Assembly: GCF_013408685.1 (NCBI RefSeq)
Contig: NZ_JACBZY010000001.1
Coordinates: forward strand, 1,922,001 to 1,986,000
From: Schumannella luteola
Lineage (GTDB): Bacteria > Actinomycetota > Actinomycetes > Actinomycetales > Microbacteriaceae
Direction of reading: 5' to 3'
Length of the DNA: 64,000 nt
Shown here: positions 31,619-40,388 of the stretch, piece after piece
Layout: the number at the start of each line of letters is the position of its first letter
Numbering within the stretch: position 1 is the first letter of the stretch
Notes under the pieces: generated by a model
Told to the model about the DNA's origin: nothing
Database searches by the model: none
What the model saw: the letters and a program-made list of their open reading frames with translations, nothing else
Made by a program: the position numbers and the translations under genes

Positions 31619-32785
31619 ATGGCGGATCTGACGTCGCGCGTCGCCGACCGGCTCGAGCCGGTCTTCGCCCGCCTGCGTCGCACCAGCTCCGACCCGGTGA
31701 AGTCGACCCGCACCGCCGTCGTCATCGGCCGCCTGCTCGGCGCCGCGTTCACGATCTGCTTCGCGACCGGCGTCTTCAGCCACGTGCTGCAGGACTATCC
31801 GAGCTGGATCGTGCTCCCGCGGCCGGTCAGCCTCTACCGCGTCACGCAGGGCCTGCACGTGATCAGCGGGATCGCCTCGATCCCGCTCCTGCTCGCGAAG
31901 CTGTGGACCGTCTTCCCGCGGCTGTTCGAGTGGCCTCCGATCCGCTCGCTCGCCGGGGTGCTCGAGCGGCTGTCGATCGCGGTGCTCGTGACCGCCTCGC
32001 TCGTCGAGGTCGCGATCGGGCTGCTCAACATCTTCCAGGTCTACGTGTTCCCGTTCCCGTTCCGGCAGACGCACTACGCGCTCGGCTGGGTCGTGTTCGG
32101 CAGCCTGATCGTGCACATCGCCGTGAAGCTGCCGCTCATCGCCCGCTACTGGCGCTCGGGTGCGCGCGACCGTCCGCGGGCCGGAGCCGTGGTCAGCCGC
32201 CGGGGGCTCGTCGGCATCGTCGGGGTCATGGTGGGCGCCGTCACGGTGACGACGGCGGGTCAGACGATCGATGCGCTGAAGCCGTTCAACATCCTCGGTC
32301 CGCGCAAGCAGAACATCGGCCCGCAGGGCCTGCCGGTCAACAAGACGGCGATGCAGGCCGGTGTCATCGCCGTCGCCAAGTCGCCGGAGTGGGCCCTCGA
32401 GGTCGTCGCCGGCGGGGCGACGACCCGCTTCGATCTCACCGCGCTGAGGGCGCTGCCGCAGACCACGGTCGACCTGCCGATCGCCTGCGTCGAGGGCTGG
32501 AGCCAGATGGCGCGCTGGAAGGGCGTGCGGATGCGCGATCTGCTCGAGGCGGCGGGTGCGGCCGCGGAGAGCGATCTGAAGGTGCGCAGCCTGCAGCGCA
32601 ACGGCGTGACCAGCAGGATGGAGATGCCGGCCGGGTTCAGCGCCGACCCGATGACGCTGGTCGCCCTGGAGCTGAACGGCGAGGTGCTCGACATCGACCA
32701 CGGCTATCCGGCGCGGGTCATCGCGCCAGGTCGTCCCGGCGCGCTCCAGACGAAGTGGCTCGCGCGCATCGAGGTGGTGTCGTGA
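31619..32785 (+). CDS. membrane-bound molybdopterin-dependent oxidoreductase (cytochrome b-like/SUOX fusion)
   Basis: 388 residues. The N-terminal half (about 35-185) has four membrane helices with conserved His residues (VFSHVLQD, GLHVISGIASI, TLYALGW-like QTHYALGWVVFGSLIVHIAVKLPLI), like a b-type cytochrome. The C-terminal part (about 225-388) is a sulfite-oxidase-fold Mo-cofactor domain with the probable Mo ligand Cys290 in LPIACVEGWSQMARWKGV and GYPARVIAPGRPG. There is no separate Tat signal; the Mo domain follows the helices. It is the only molybdoenzyme in the window and sits in the midst of the Moco genes and glycosyltransferases. The substrate is unknown. Confidence 0.82.
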   Translation: MADLTSRVADRLEPVFARLRRTSSDPVKSTRTAVVIGRLLGAAFTICFATGVFSHVLQDYPSWIVLPRPVSLYRVTQGLHVISGIASIPLLLAKLWTVFPRLFEWPPIRSLAGVLERLSIAVLVTASLVEVAIGLLNIFQVYVFPFPFRQTHYALGWVVFGSLIVHIAVKLPLIARYWRSGARDRPRAGAVVSRRGLVGIVGVMVGAVTVTTAGQTIDALKPFNILGPRKQNIGPQGLPVNKTAMQAGVIAVAKSPEWALEVVAGGATTRFDLTALRALPQTTVDLPIACVEGWSQMARWKGVRMRDLLEAAGAAAESDLKVRSLQRNGVTSRMEMPAGFSADPMTLVALELNGEVLDIDHGYPARVIAPGRPGALQTKWLARIEVVS

Positions 32786-33297
32786 GCGCCCCGCGGATCG
32801 GCCTGCTCGGCCGCGTCCGCGCGATGCCGGTCTTCGCGGTGTCGCCGTCGACCGAGCCCTATCGCGTCGCTCGGATCGTGCTGATCGTGATCGGCGTCGC
32901 GATCGGCGTGGTCGGGGGCGTCATCCTGCTCAACGATGTCGCACCGAAGCGCTTCGTGGGCCTCGCGACGTGGCTGATCGTGGCGGTCGTCCTGCACGAT
33001 GCGGTGCTCGCGCCCGTGCTCGTCGCCGCCGGGCTGGCGTTCCTGCGTGTGCGCGAACGGCTTCGCATCGGCCGGCTCGCCGCGACGATCGTGCAGGGGG
33101 CTCTGGTCGTCGCGGGTGTCCTGACCGCGATCGGCGTGCCGGGACTGCTGGCCAACCGTCGCGGCAGCGCCAACATGACGATCGCGACGACGCCCTACCT
33201 GCTCTCGGTCGCCGTCGTCTGGGTTGCCGCTGCGGTGGTCATCGCGGCGGCGCTCGTGCTTCCGCGGGCGATCGAACGGCGTGCGCGCAGGAAATAG
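32782..33297 (+). CDS. small polytopic membrane protein paired with the molybdoenzyme
   Basis: 171 residues with four predicted membrane helices (IVLIVIGVAIGVVGGVILL, FVGLATWLIVAVVLHDAVLAPVLVAAGLAFL, ATIVQGALVVAGVLTAIG, LLSVAVVWVAAAVVIAAALV). GTG overlaps the molybdoenzyme stop. One conserved-looking His in the second helix. It may be a redox partner, anchor or chaperone for its neighbour. Its 3' end overlaps the convergent methyltransferase gene by 103 nt. Confidence 0.65.
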   Translation: MSAPRIGLLGRVRAMPVFAVSPSTEPYRVARIVLIVIGVAIGVVGGVILLNDVAPKRFVGLATWLIVAVVLHDAVLAPVLVAAGLAFLRVRERLRIGRLAATIVQGALVVAGVLTAIGVPGLLANRRGSANMTIATTPYLLSVAVVWVAAAVVIAAALVLPRAIERRARRK

Positions 33298-33929
33298 CGC
33301 CCGCCGTCCTGCCATTCCGACTCGAGGCGCAACCCGGCCTCGCCGAGCAGGTCGCGCAGCGCCGAGTGCCCGACCCGGGCCCAGGGGAACGGGCCGCTCT
33401 CACTGCCGTCGTCGCCCACCGCGATGAAGACCGCGGTCTCGTGCAGCCAGGCGTCGGCGTCCGCCTCGACGATGACCGAGCCGCCGGCGGCGAGCAGGTC
33501 GTGGCAGCGCCGCATGAGCGCGAGAGGGTCGCCGCCGATGCCGACGTTGCCGTCCATGAGCAGGATCGTGCCCCAGGCGCCTTCGAGCGGAAGCCGCTCG
33601 AACACCGAGCGCCGCAGCGCCGGCGTGCCGTCGGCGGAGGTCATGGCGACGGCGTCGTCGGAGACGTCGATGCCCAGGGCGGCGACCGCGCGATCCGCCG
33701 CGGCGCGCACCATGCGGCCCGGCCCGCAGCCGATGTCGAGGAGCGGGGCCGCGGCATGGTCGAGCACCGAGAGGTCGGCGTCGGTCGCCAGACCGAGCCA
33801 GCGGGCCGCATCGATGCTGATCTCGTCGCCGTCGCCATCGATGCGGCGCAGCACGAGCGGCCCGCTCTGCTCGGCGCCGAGCAGCCCGCGGTACGGCTCG
33901 TCGCCGCCGGTGCCGAAGGTGCCGCTCAT
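33195..33929 (-). CDS. class I SAM-dependent methyltransferase
   Basis: 244 residues. The SAM-binding motif LLDIGCGPGRMVRAAAD is near residue 62, ALGIDVSDDAVAM is motif II, and MDGNVGIGGDPLALMRRCHDLLAAGGSVIVEAD completes the fold. The last 35 residues (Thr/Ala-rich) run into the convergent membrane gene and may be dispensable. ATG 33929 overlaps the stop of the DUF2064 gene, so it is last in the operon GT2-DUF2064-MT. The acceptor is unknown; the context suggests a sugar or lipid-linked intermediate. Confidence 0.8.
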   Translation of the reverse strand: MSGTFGTGGDEPYRGLLGAEQSGPLVLRRIDGDGDEISIDAARWLGLATDADLSVLDHAAAPLLDIGCGPGRMVRAAADRAVAALGIDVSDDAVAMTSADGTPALRRSVFERLPLEGAWGTILLMDGNVGIGGDPLALMRRCHDLLAAGGSVIVEADADAWLHETAVFIAVGDDGSESGPFPWARVGHSALRDLLGEAGLRLESEWQDGGRYFLRARRSIARGSTSAAAMTTAAATQTTATESR

Positions 33930-34585
33930 CGGCGCGACCCCTCGCGGAGTCCGGCGAAGACGCGCGCGGTGCGCAGTCGAGGATGCTCGGCCGTGATCGC
34001 CCGCAGGTCGTCGACCGTGTCGAGATCGCGCAGCGGCGGAAGGTCGCGCACGCTCAACCCCGCACCCACCAGCCGTCGCCGCTGCATGGCGCCGGTGTCG
34101 TCGCGCGACATCGGCACTCCGCGGATCAGGTCGCCGCGGGTTCCGTCGACCGATGTCATGCCGAGCGCCCAGAACCCGCCGTCCAGGGCGGGACCGAACC
34201 AGGCGGCGGGATGATCGCCCGCGCCCGCCTCGGCCGCCTCCACCTCGCCGAAGAAGACCGACATGTCCGCGGCGGCGAGCTGCGGAGTGTCCATCCCGAC
34301 GAGCAGCAGCGCCCCGTCGATGGCATCGAACAGGGTGCCGAGGCGCGCGTCGAGCCCGCCCTCCGGCTGGGGGAGCACGTCGAAGCCGGCTGCGAGATCG
34401 GCGGGTGCCTCGCCGTCGAAGAACAGAACCCGGCGCGTGGCCGGCAGCTCCCGCACGACGGCGATCGTGTCGGCGAGGCTCGCCGCCGCGACCTCCGCCG
34501 CCTCGTCGAGCGTCAACGGCGGATGCAGCCGCGTCTTGACCCGTCCCGGCCGGCATTCCTTGGCGATGAGGGCGACGGTCGTCAT
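33926..34585 (-). CDS. DUF2064 / TIGR04282-type nucleotidyl- or glycosyltransferase
   Basis: 219 residues. ALIAKECRPGRVKTRLHPPLTLDEAAEVAAASLADT is the family opening, followed by RVLFFDGEAP, LLVGMDTPQL (Asp metal ligand) and WFGPALDGGFWALGM. The fold is that of GT-A/CofC-like nucleotidyltransferases. Relatives accompany GT2 enzymes in arsenosugar clusters, but no arsenic methyltransferase is seen here. It probably makes or transfers an activated group in the same pathway as its overlapping neighbours. Confidence 0.75.
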   Translation of the reverse strand: MTTVALIAKECRPGRVKTRLHPPLTLDEAAEVAAASLADTIAVVRELPATRRVLFFDGEAPADLAAGFDVLPQPEGGLDARLGTLFDAIDGALLLVGMDTPQLAAADMSVFFGEVEAAEAGAGDHPAAWFGPALDGGFWALGMTSVDGTRGDLIRGVPMSRDDTGAMQRRRLVGAGLSVRDLPPLRDLDTVDDLRAITAEHPRLRTARVFAGLREGSRR

Positions 34586-35250
34586 CGTGACACCTCCGCC
34601 AGCAGTCGCGACATGTCGAGGATCGCGGTCGCGGTGCCGCGCACCGTGCCGGTCACCTTGGATCGGCCGACGCGGGCCGTGTAGCCGACCTCGGTCTCGG
34701 CGATGCGCCAGCCGGCTGCATGAGCCCGCAGCACCATCTCGAGCGGGTAACCGCTGCGGCGATCGAGCAGGCCGAGCTGCTGCAGCTCGCGGGTGCGGGC
34801 CATCCGCATCGGACCCAGGTCGTGGATGCGCGTGCCCGTGATGCGCGAGAGCCGCCGCGCGAGGAAGCGGTTCGCCATCCGCACATGCAGCGGCCAGTCG
34901 CCCCGGCGTGCGCGCGAACGGTGGCCGAGCACCAGATCGGCTTCGCCGGCGTCGAGCAGTTCGGCCATCGGAGGGAGCTCGGCCGGGTCGAGTGAGGCGT
35001 CAGCATCGCAGAACGCGACGAGCGGGGCGGTCGCCGCCAGCAGTCCCGCGTGGGCGGCGCTGCCGAAGCCGCGACGCGGCTCACTGATCACGAGAGCCCC
35101 GGCGGCCTCCGCCACCTCCGCCGAGCGGTCGCTCGAGCCGTTGTCGACGACGATCGCGCGGTAGCCCTCGGGCAGTCGCGCGAGCACACCGGGCAGCGCC
35201 CGCTCCTCGTCGAGGCACGGGAACACCACATCGACCTCGGCACCGCTCAC
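34582..35250 (-). CDS. family 2 glycosyltransferase
   Basis: 222 residues. GT-A fold: VDVVFPCLDEERALPGVLARLPEG, VVDNGSSDRSAEVAEAAGA and the CDADASLD metal motif; a MRMARTRELQQLGLLDRRSGYPLEM stretch near the acceptor side. No membrane anchor, so a cytosolic transferase using a nucleotide sugar, possibly onto a polyprenyl phosphate. GTG 35250 is preceded at 6 nt by TACGGT on the minus strand: a leaderless first gene of the operon GT2-DUF2064-MT. Divergent from the response-regulator gene. Confidence 0.82.
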   Translation of the reverse strand: MSGAEVDVVFPCLDEERALPGVLARLPEGYRAIVVDNGSSDRSAEVAEAAGALVISEPRRGFGSAAHAGLLAATAPLVAFCDADASLDPAELPPMAELLDAGEADLVLGHRSRARRGDWPLHVRMANRFLARRLSRITGTRIHDLGPMRMARTRELQQLGLLDRRSGYPLEMVLRAHAAGWRIAETEVGYTARVGRSKVTGTVRGTATAILDMSRLLAEVSR

Positions 35251-35256
35251 GCTCCG

Positions 35257-35262
35257 ACCGTA
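35257..35262 (-). promoter_or_regulatory. leaderless -10 box TACGGT (minus strand)
   Basis: Ends 6 nt before GTG 35250 and so marks the promoter of the GT2-DUF2064-methyltransferase operon. Confidence 0.45.
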
Positions 35263-35419
35263 TTCGCGTCGACGCCGTGAGGCGGGCGAGAAGTGTTACG
35301 GAACGCGAACGGCCTGCGGTGCACTCGCCCCCGCCGATCGCGCGCAGGGGGAACGCAGCGCGCGCGACGCAGCCCGTGCGCGCGCTGAGTGCGCCACCGA
35401 GGCGACGGCCCTCTGGCCT

Positions 35420-35425
35420 TAGCCT
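35420..35425 (+). promoter_or_regulatory. leaderless -10 box TAGCCT
   Basis: Ends 6 nt before GTG 35432, start of the response-regulator gene. Confidence 0.45.
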
Positions 35426-35431
35426 GAGCCC

Positions 35432-36181
35432 GTGAGCACCGACCGCCCCGCCGCCGATATCCCGCGACGGCGCGATCGACGGGTGCTGCTCGTCGAAGAC
35501 CAGCGCGAGCTCGCGGAGGTCGCCGTCGGCTACCTGCGGGCGGCGGGTCTGCTCGTCGACCACGCACCCGACGGGTTCTCGGCGCTCGCGGCGGTGGCGC
35601 GCATCCGCCCCGATCTGGTCGTGCTCGACCGGGTGATGCCGGGCATCGACGGGCTGGAGGTGTGCCGACGCCTGCGCGCCGATCCGGCGACGGCGGAGCT
35701 GCCGGTGCTGCTGCTGACCGCGATGAGCGACGAGCAGGCGCGCATCGACGGGCTCGAGGCCGGCGCCGACGACTACCTGACGAAGCCGTACTCGCCGCGC
35801 GAGCTGGTGCTGCGAGTGCAGGCGATCCTGCGCCGCACGGTCTCCGAGTTCGCACCGGAGGCGCCGATCACCCTCGGCCGGTTCCAGCTCGATCCCACGG
35901 CGCGCACGGCCCGACTGGATGGTGAGCCGCTCGAGCTGACCACGCGCGAGTTCGACCTGCTCGCCTTCTTCCTCAAGCGACCGAACCAGGTCTTCCGGCG
36001 TGACGAACTCCTTCGCGTCGTCTGGGGATGGACTCACGGCGATCTCTCCACGGTCACCGTGCACGTGCGGCGGCTGCGGGAGAAGATCGAACCGGATCCG
36101 GATTCCGCTCGGCATCTGGCCACCGTCTGGGGCGTTGGCTACCGCTTCGAGCATCCGGAGGAATCGCGTGGGACCGACTGA
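35432..36181 (+). CDS. OmpR/PhoB-family response regulator
   Basis: 249 residues. Receiver domain at about 17-130 with acidic VEDQ, phospho-acceptor Asp66 in VVLDRVMPG, Thr in LLLTAMS and Lys in YLTKPYSP. Winged-helix output domain at about 145-240 (LTTREFDLLAFFLKRPNQVFRRDELLRVVWG, STVTVHVRRLREKIEP, VWGVGYRF). Overlaps the histidine-kinase gene by 14 nt. Lying between the GT operon and the epimerase operon, it is a good candidate for the regulator of this cluster. Confidence 0.88.
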   Translation: MSTDRPAADIPRRRDRRVLLVEDQRELAEVAVGYLRAAGLLVDHAPDGFSALAAVARIRPDLVVLDRVMPGIDGLEVCRRLRADPATAELPVLLLTAMSDEQARIDGLEAGADDYLTKPYSPRELVLRVQAILRRTVSEFAPEAPITLGRFQLDPTARTARLDGEPLELTTREFDLLAFFLKRPNQVFRRDELLRVVWGWTHGDLSTVTVHVRRLREKIEPDPDSARHLATVWGVGYRFEHPEESRGTD

Positions 36182-37073
36182 GTGGATCGCCGCCGCCGTG
36201 CTCCTGGTGGCACTTGCCGTCCTCGCCGCGGTCACCGCTGCGGTGATCGCTCGGCGCGCACGAACCGCGCAGGCGGCGGCCGCCGCCGACATCGCCCGCC
36301 TCGGCCAGCAGCTGCGGCGCGAACGCGACGAGCGCGCCCGCGAAGAGCGTGTCGCCGCGTCGCGGCGTGAGCTCGCTGCGTTCATCGCGCACGACCTGCG
36401 CACCCCGCTGAGCGGGATCGTCGCGATGAGCGAGTCGCTCGTCGACGGCGTCGCTGACGATCCGCAGCGCTTTCATGGGCGCATCCACGATCTGGGTCTG
36501 CAACTCTCGGGCATGGTCGACGACCTGTTCGAACTCAGCAAGATCGAGTCCGGTTCGCTGGGGATCGCCCTCGCGCCGGTGTCGCTGGTGGAGGTGGTCA
36601 GCAATGCGGTCATGGATCACCGATCGCGCCACCTCGATCGCGAGATCCGTCTGCGGGTGCCCGAGGGCGGCGACGTGGTGGCGATGGGTGACGAGCGCGA
36701 GCTCGAGCGCGCCGTGTCGAACCTGCTGCTCAACGCGATCCAGCACAGCCCAGCGGGCGCCCCGGTCACGGTCAGCGCGGCCGTGCTCGACGGTCGGCCC
36801 GTGATCTCGGTCGTCGACGCGGGGCAGGGGATCCCCGAGTCGGAGATCGCCCGCGTCTTCGAGGCCGGGTGGCGCGGTCCCGCCGCGGAGCCGTCGCCGG
36901 TCGGCGTCGGCGCGCAGACCGGGGGAGCCGGTCTCGGCCTCGCCATCGTGCGCGGCATCGCGCGAGCGCATCACGGTGAGATCAGCGTCAGCAACGTGCC
37001 GGGCGGATGCCGATTCGAGTTGAGCCTGCCCGGTGGCGGGGCGCTGCCGGGCGCGGGCCTGTCGGCGGCCTGA
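36168..37073 (+). CDS. sensor histidine kinase with a minimal sensor
   Basis: 301 residues. One membrane helix at about 6-29 (IAAAVLLVALAVLAAVTAAVI), a basic/acidic coiled linker, then HisKA with His75 in FIAHDLRTPLSG and HATPase_c (NLLLNAIQHSP N box, DAGQGIP, GGAGLGLAIVRGIARAHHG). It lacks an extracytoplasmic sensor domain, so it may sense within the membrane or through a partner. GTG 36168 follows GGAGGA at 5 nt. Partner of the overlapping response regulator. Confidence 0.87.
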   Translation: MGPTEWIAAAVLLVALAVLAAVTAAVIARRARTAQAAAAADIARLGQQLRRERDERAREERVAASRRELAAFIAHDLRTPLSGIVAMSESLVDGVADDPQRFHGRIHDLGLQLSGMVDDLFELSKIESGSLGIALAPVSLVEVVSNAVMDHRSRHLDREIRLRVPEGGDVVAMGDERELERAVSNLLLNAIQHSPAGAPVTVSAAVLDGRPVISVVDAGQGIPESEIARVFEAGWRGPAAEPSPVGVGAQTGGAGLGLAIVRGIARAHHGEISVSNVPGGCRFELSLPGGGALPGAGLSAA

Positions 37074-37105
37074 TCGCCGGCGCCCGGATCAGGGCTCGAT
37101 CACCG

Positions 37106-38155
37106 TCACTCGCCGCGCAACGGCGCCATCGCGAACTCGCGCATGCCCTCGTCGAGGTCGCGCCGGGCACGCCAGCCGAGCTCGCGGGCGGCGCGCTCGG
37201 ACGACGCGGTGACGTGCCGCACGTCGCCGAGGCGGAACTCCCCGGTCACGATCGGGGCGTCGCCGCCGGCGTGACGCGCGAGCGCCTGGGCCATCTCGAG
37301 GATCGTCGTGACCCGGCCGCTCCCGACGTTGAAGGCCCGCACGGCGGTCGGCTGCTGCGCCTCGGTCCAGTCGAGTGCGGCGAGGTTCGCGTCGGCGACG
37401 TCGGCGACGTGGACGAAGTCGCGACGCTGCCCGCCGTCTTCGAACACGCGCGGGGTCTCGCCGCGCGCGATCGCCGAGCGGAAGAGCGAGGCGACGCCGG
37501 CGTAGGGGGTGTTCTTCGGCATCCGCGGCCCGTAGACGTTGTGATACCGCAGGGCGGCGACCCGTCCGCCGGTCTCGCGCGCCCAGGCGGCGCTGAGGTG
37601 CTCCTGGGCGAGCTTCGTGGCGGCGTAGACGTTGCGGGGGTCGAGAGCCGCGTCCTCGTCGAGCAGCTCCGGGGCGAGCACCTCTCCGGTCTCGGGGTGG
37701 CGGGGGTCGAACTGGCCGGCCTCGAGGTCGGCGACCCGGCGCGGCGCCGGCCGCACGATGCCGGTCGACCCGGAATAGGCCCCTTCGCCGTAGACGACCA
37801 TCGACGAGGCGAGCACCAGGCGGCCGACCCCGGCACGCGCGAGCGCGGCGAGCAGCTCGGCGGTCGCCAGATCGTTCGAGCCCACGTAGTCGGGCGCGTC
37901 GCCGATCTCCTTGCCGAGCCCGACCTTCGCCGCCTGATGGCAGACCGCGTCGATTCCGCGCAGGGCGCGATCGAGGGTGCTCGCATCCCCGACGTCGCCG
38001 ACGATCAGCTCGACGCCGTCCGGCACCGCGGCCGGCCCCTGATGCACGTCGCTGCGCAGCGAATCGAGCACCCGCACCTCGATACCGCGGTCGAGAGCGG
38101 CCGCGACGATGTGCGAGCCGATGAACCCGGCTCCGCCGGTGATGAGTAGGCGCAT
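37106..38155 (-). CDS. NAD-dependent sugar epimerase (dTDP-L-rhamnose 4-epimerase-like)
   Basis: 349 residues. Extended SDR with Rossmann motif ITGGAGFIG near the start, DAVCHQAAKVGLGKEIGDAPDYVGSND, active-site Ser in ASSMVVYG, Tyr-x3-Lys in YAATKLAQE, and RDFVHVADVADANLAAL. The AKVGLG and long insert before YAATK resemble dTDP-L-rhamnose 4-epimerases (dTDP-6-deoxy-L-talose formation). It would supply an unusual 6-deoxysugar donor. Its ATG overlaps the stop of the phosphorylase gene, so moaA-moaD-mtnP-epimerase appear to be transcribed together. Confidence 0.78.
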   Translation of the reverse strand: MRLLITGGAGFIGSHIVAAALDRGIEVRVLDSLRSDVHQGPAAVPDGVELIVGDVGDASTLDRALRGIDAVCHQAAKVGLGKEIGDAPDYVGSNDLATAELLAALARAGVGRLVLASSMVVYGEGAYSGSTGIVRPAPRRVADLEAGQFDPRHPETGEVLAPELLDEDAALDPRNVYAATKLAQEHLSAAWARETGGRVAALRYHNVYGPRMPKNTPYAGVASLFRSAIARGETPRVFEDGGQRRDFVHVADVADANLAALDWTEAQQPTAVRAFNVGSGRVTTILEMAQALARHAGGDAPIVTGEFRLGDVRHVTASSERAARELGWRARRDLDEGMREFAMAPLRGE

Positions 38156-38988
38156 CAGGCCGCCTCGCCGCCGGTCGCGCTCGCGACCGGACGCTCGAGC
38201 ACCCGCCGAACGGAGTCGGCGGCGATGAGCTCACGCGGGGCGAAGTCGCCGGGCACGCCGGCGACGACCCCGGCGATGATCTCGCGGATGCGGGGCAGCG
38301 CCTCGCTCAGACGCCGGAACACCAGCTCGGCGCTGACCGCATCCGGGTCGTCGGCCGAGTCGCCCGCGTCCGTGTCGGTGACGATCGCGAGCGTGACCGC
38401 TCCGATCCCCAACTCGGCCGCCAGCGCGACCTCGGGCGCAAGCGTCATGTTCAGCAGGTCGACGCCGTCGCCGCGGTACCGCGTCGACTCGGCGCGCGTC
38501 GAGAAGCGCGGGCCGGGGATGACCCCGATCGTCGCCGTCGGCCGGGCCTCCGGTGCGACCTCGAGCATGATCCGCCGCAGCACCGGATCGAAGGGGTCGG
38601 AGAACGGCAGGTGCTGCACGTCGCCCTGGTCATAGAACGTGCCGGCGCGGCCGTGCGTGTAATCGACGATCTGGTCGAGCACGGCGAGGGCGCGAGGCGG
38701 GTACTCGGCACGGATGGAGCCGACGGCGGCCGTCGAGACCAGCGCGGTGACGCCGAGCGACGCGAGCGCCCAGATGTTCGCCCGCGCGTTGATCAGGTGC
38801 GGGGCCACCGAGTGGCCGGCGCCGTGTCGCGGCAGGAACGCGACGGTGCGACCCGCGAACTCCCCGATCGACACCGGTGACGACGGCCGCCCGTAGGGGG
38901 TGTCGACCTCGCGCAGCTCGGCGCCCTCGTCGAGGAGGTCGTAGAGGCCGGAGCCGCCGATGATGCCGATCGTCGCTGCTGCGCTCAT
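38155..38988 (-). CDS. mtnP: S-methyl-5'-thioadenosine phosphorylase family protein
   Basis: 277 residues from ATG 38988. The PNP/MTAP type-2 fold: IGIIGGSGLYDLL, phosphate-binding FLPRHGAGHSVAPHLINARANIWAL, VSTAAVGS, YTHGRAGTFYD, substrate-binding LNMTLAPEVALAAELGI and TDTDAGD. It phosphorolyses methylthioadenosine; related actinobacterial enzymes may also take 5'-deoxyadenosine. Standing 67 nt after moaD-moaA, whose radical-SAM step releases 5'-deoxyadenosine, it may remove that by-product. Confidence 0.85.
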   Translation of the reverse strand: MSAAATIGIIGGSGLYDLLDEGAELREVDTPYGRPSSPVSIGEFAGRTVAFLPRHGAGHSVAPHLINARANIWALASLGVTALVSTAAVGSIRAEYPPRALAVLDQIVDYTHGRAGTFYDQGDVQHLPFSDPFDPVLRRIMLEVAPEARPTATIGVIPGPRFSTRAESTRYRGDGVDLLNMTLAPEVALAAELGIGAVTLAIVTDTDAGDSADDPDAVSAELVFRRLSEALPRIREIIAGVVAGVPGDFAPRELIAADSVRRVLERPVASATGGEAA

Positions 38989-39055
38989 GACTCGATTGTG
39001 GGGCACGTTGGCGCGCCCCGCTGTCTCAGCCACCGCTGTGTCAGCCGCGGGCGTC

Positions 39056-39304
39056 TCAGCCGCCGGCGAAGGGCGGCAGCACGTCGGCCGTCGCCCCGAG
39101 CTCGCGAGCGTCATCCCGGCTGACGACGCCGTCGATCAGCAGCGAGCCGTTCGCGAGCACGCGCTCCATCGCGGCGCCGTGACGCCGTTCCAGCTCCCGA
39201 CGCAGCTCGCCCGCCGTCGTCACCCCGGCGATGGTCTCGTCGCGACGGCCTGCTGCCTCCGCCGCGGCAGCGAAGAAGCGCACCCGCACCCCGGGCTCAG
39301 CCAC
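39056..39304 (-). CDS. moaD: molybdopterin synthase small subunit (sulfur carrier) MoaD
   Basis: 82 residues, beta-grasp: [46 protein letters not shown], and the C-terminal PPFAGG whose last Gly becomes a thiocarboxylate. It works with MoaE (28.0 kb) and the MoeZ-like enzyme (24.6 kb). The ATG overlaps the moaA stop by 8 nt. Confidence 0.92.
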   Translation of the reverse strand: MAEPGVRVRFFAAAAEAAGRRDETIAGVTTAGELRRELERRHGAAMERVLANGSLLIDGVVSRDDARELGATADVLPPFAGG

Positions 39305-40376
39305 CGATCGCGCCCATGCTCGTCAGCGGACGCACGAAGTCGGCGCGATCCATTCCGTGGCCCGGCTGCTTCACCCACATCGCGGCGCGCCAGCGGTCGG
39401 CGATCGCCTCGTCGTCGGCGCCCTCGCGCAGCAGCTCGCGCAGGTCGGTCTCGTCGTCACCGAACAGGCACGAGCGAACCGAGCCCTCCGCGGTCACCCG
39501 TGTGCGGTCGCAATCGGCGCAGAACGGGCGCGTGACCGAGGCGATGATGCCGACGGTCGCGGGGGCGCCATCCACCTCGTAGCCGCGCACGGCCCACTCC
39601 TCGGCGGGTGCGGACGGGTCGTGTCGACCGACCGGCACCAGATCGAACCGACGGCCGAGCACCTCGAGGAGGTCCTGCGCGCTCACGAGCTCGTCGCGGC
39701 TCCAGGTGCCGTCGGCGTCGAGCGGCATCTGCTCGATGAAGCGCAGCCTCGATCCGGTCGAGAGCGCCCAGGCGAGCAGATCGCCCGCCCCGGCGAGGGT
39801 GTCGCGCAGCAGCACGGCGTTGATCTTCAGCGGGGTGAGTCCCGCCTCGTGCGCGGCGCGGATGCCGGCGAGAACGGCGGGCAGCCGGTCGCGTCGTGTC
39901 AGGCGGGCGAAGTGCTCGCGATCGATCGTGTCGAGCGAGATGTTGATGCGGGTGAGTCCCGCGTCGCGCAGGGCGCGGACGCGCTTGTCGAGGCCGATGC
40001 CGTTGGTCGTGAGCGAGAGCGGGACGCCGTCGGCCTCGTGGGCGCTGCGCCGGATGATCTCGGCGAGATCGGCGCGCAGCAGCGGCTCGCCGCCGGTGAA
40101 GCGGATGTCGCGGATGCCCAGCTCGCGCACCCCGATGCCGACGAGCCGGGCGATCTCGGGCGGGGTCAGCAGCCGCTCACGCGGGATCGCGGGGAGCCCC
40201 TCAGCCGGCATGCAGTAGACGCAGCGCAGCGAGCACTTCTCCGTCAGTGAGATGCGCAGATCGCGGGCCACGCGGCCGAAGCTGTCGACCAGGTCCGGCG
40301 TCGCGGGCCGTTCGTCGCCGGCGGCGGGGGAGCCCGCGCGGCGCACCCGCGGCATCCCCAGTGTCAGAGCGACCAT
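39297..40376 (-). CDS. moaA: GTP 3',8-cyclase MoaA (radical SAM)
   Basis: 359 residues. N-terminal Fe-S motif [31 protein letters not shown], and the C-terminal cluster CADCDRTRV...CLFG. The last residues MGAIGG include the C-terminal GG needed for activity. It carries out the first step of Moco synthesis, releasing 5'-deoxyadenosine. Start ATG 40376 is preferred over 40415 because TACGGT (40383-40388, minus strand) ends 6 nt before it: a leaderless promoter. Confidence 0.93.
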   Translation of the reverse strand: MVALTLGMPRVRRAGSPAAGDERPATPDLVDSFGRVARDLRISLTEKCSLRCVYCMPAEGLPAIPRERLLTPPEIARLVGIGVRELGIRDIRFTGGEPLLRADLAEIIRRSAHEADGVPLSLTTNGIGLDKRVRALRDAGLTRINISLDTIDREHFARLTRRDRLPAVLAGIRAAHEAGLTPLKINAVLLRDTLAGAGDLLAWALSTGSRLRFIEQMPLDADGTWSRDELVSAQDLLEVLGRRFDLVPVGRHDPSAPAEEWAVRGYEVDGAPATVGIIASVTRPFCADCDRTRVTAEGSVRSCLFGDDETDLRELLREGADDEAIADRWRAAMWVKQPGHGMDRADFVRPLTSMGAIGG

Positions 40377-40382
40377 GTGCCC

Positions 40383-40388
40383 ACCGTA
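40383..40388 (-). promoter_or_regulatory. leaderless -10 box TACGGT of moaA (minus strand)
   Basis: 6 nt before ATG 40376; sets the moaA start 13 codons inside the longest reading. Confidence 0.45.

Noticed and set aside
33926-35250. Arsenosugar biosynthesis cluster (TIGR04282/04283-like pair)
   Set aside because: The two GT genes resemble that pair, but there is no arsenic methyltransferase or the accompanying radical-SAM enzyme; the arsenate reductase at 8.5 kb is far away. A different glycan pathway is more likely.
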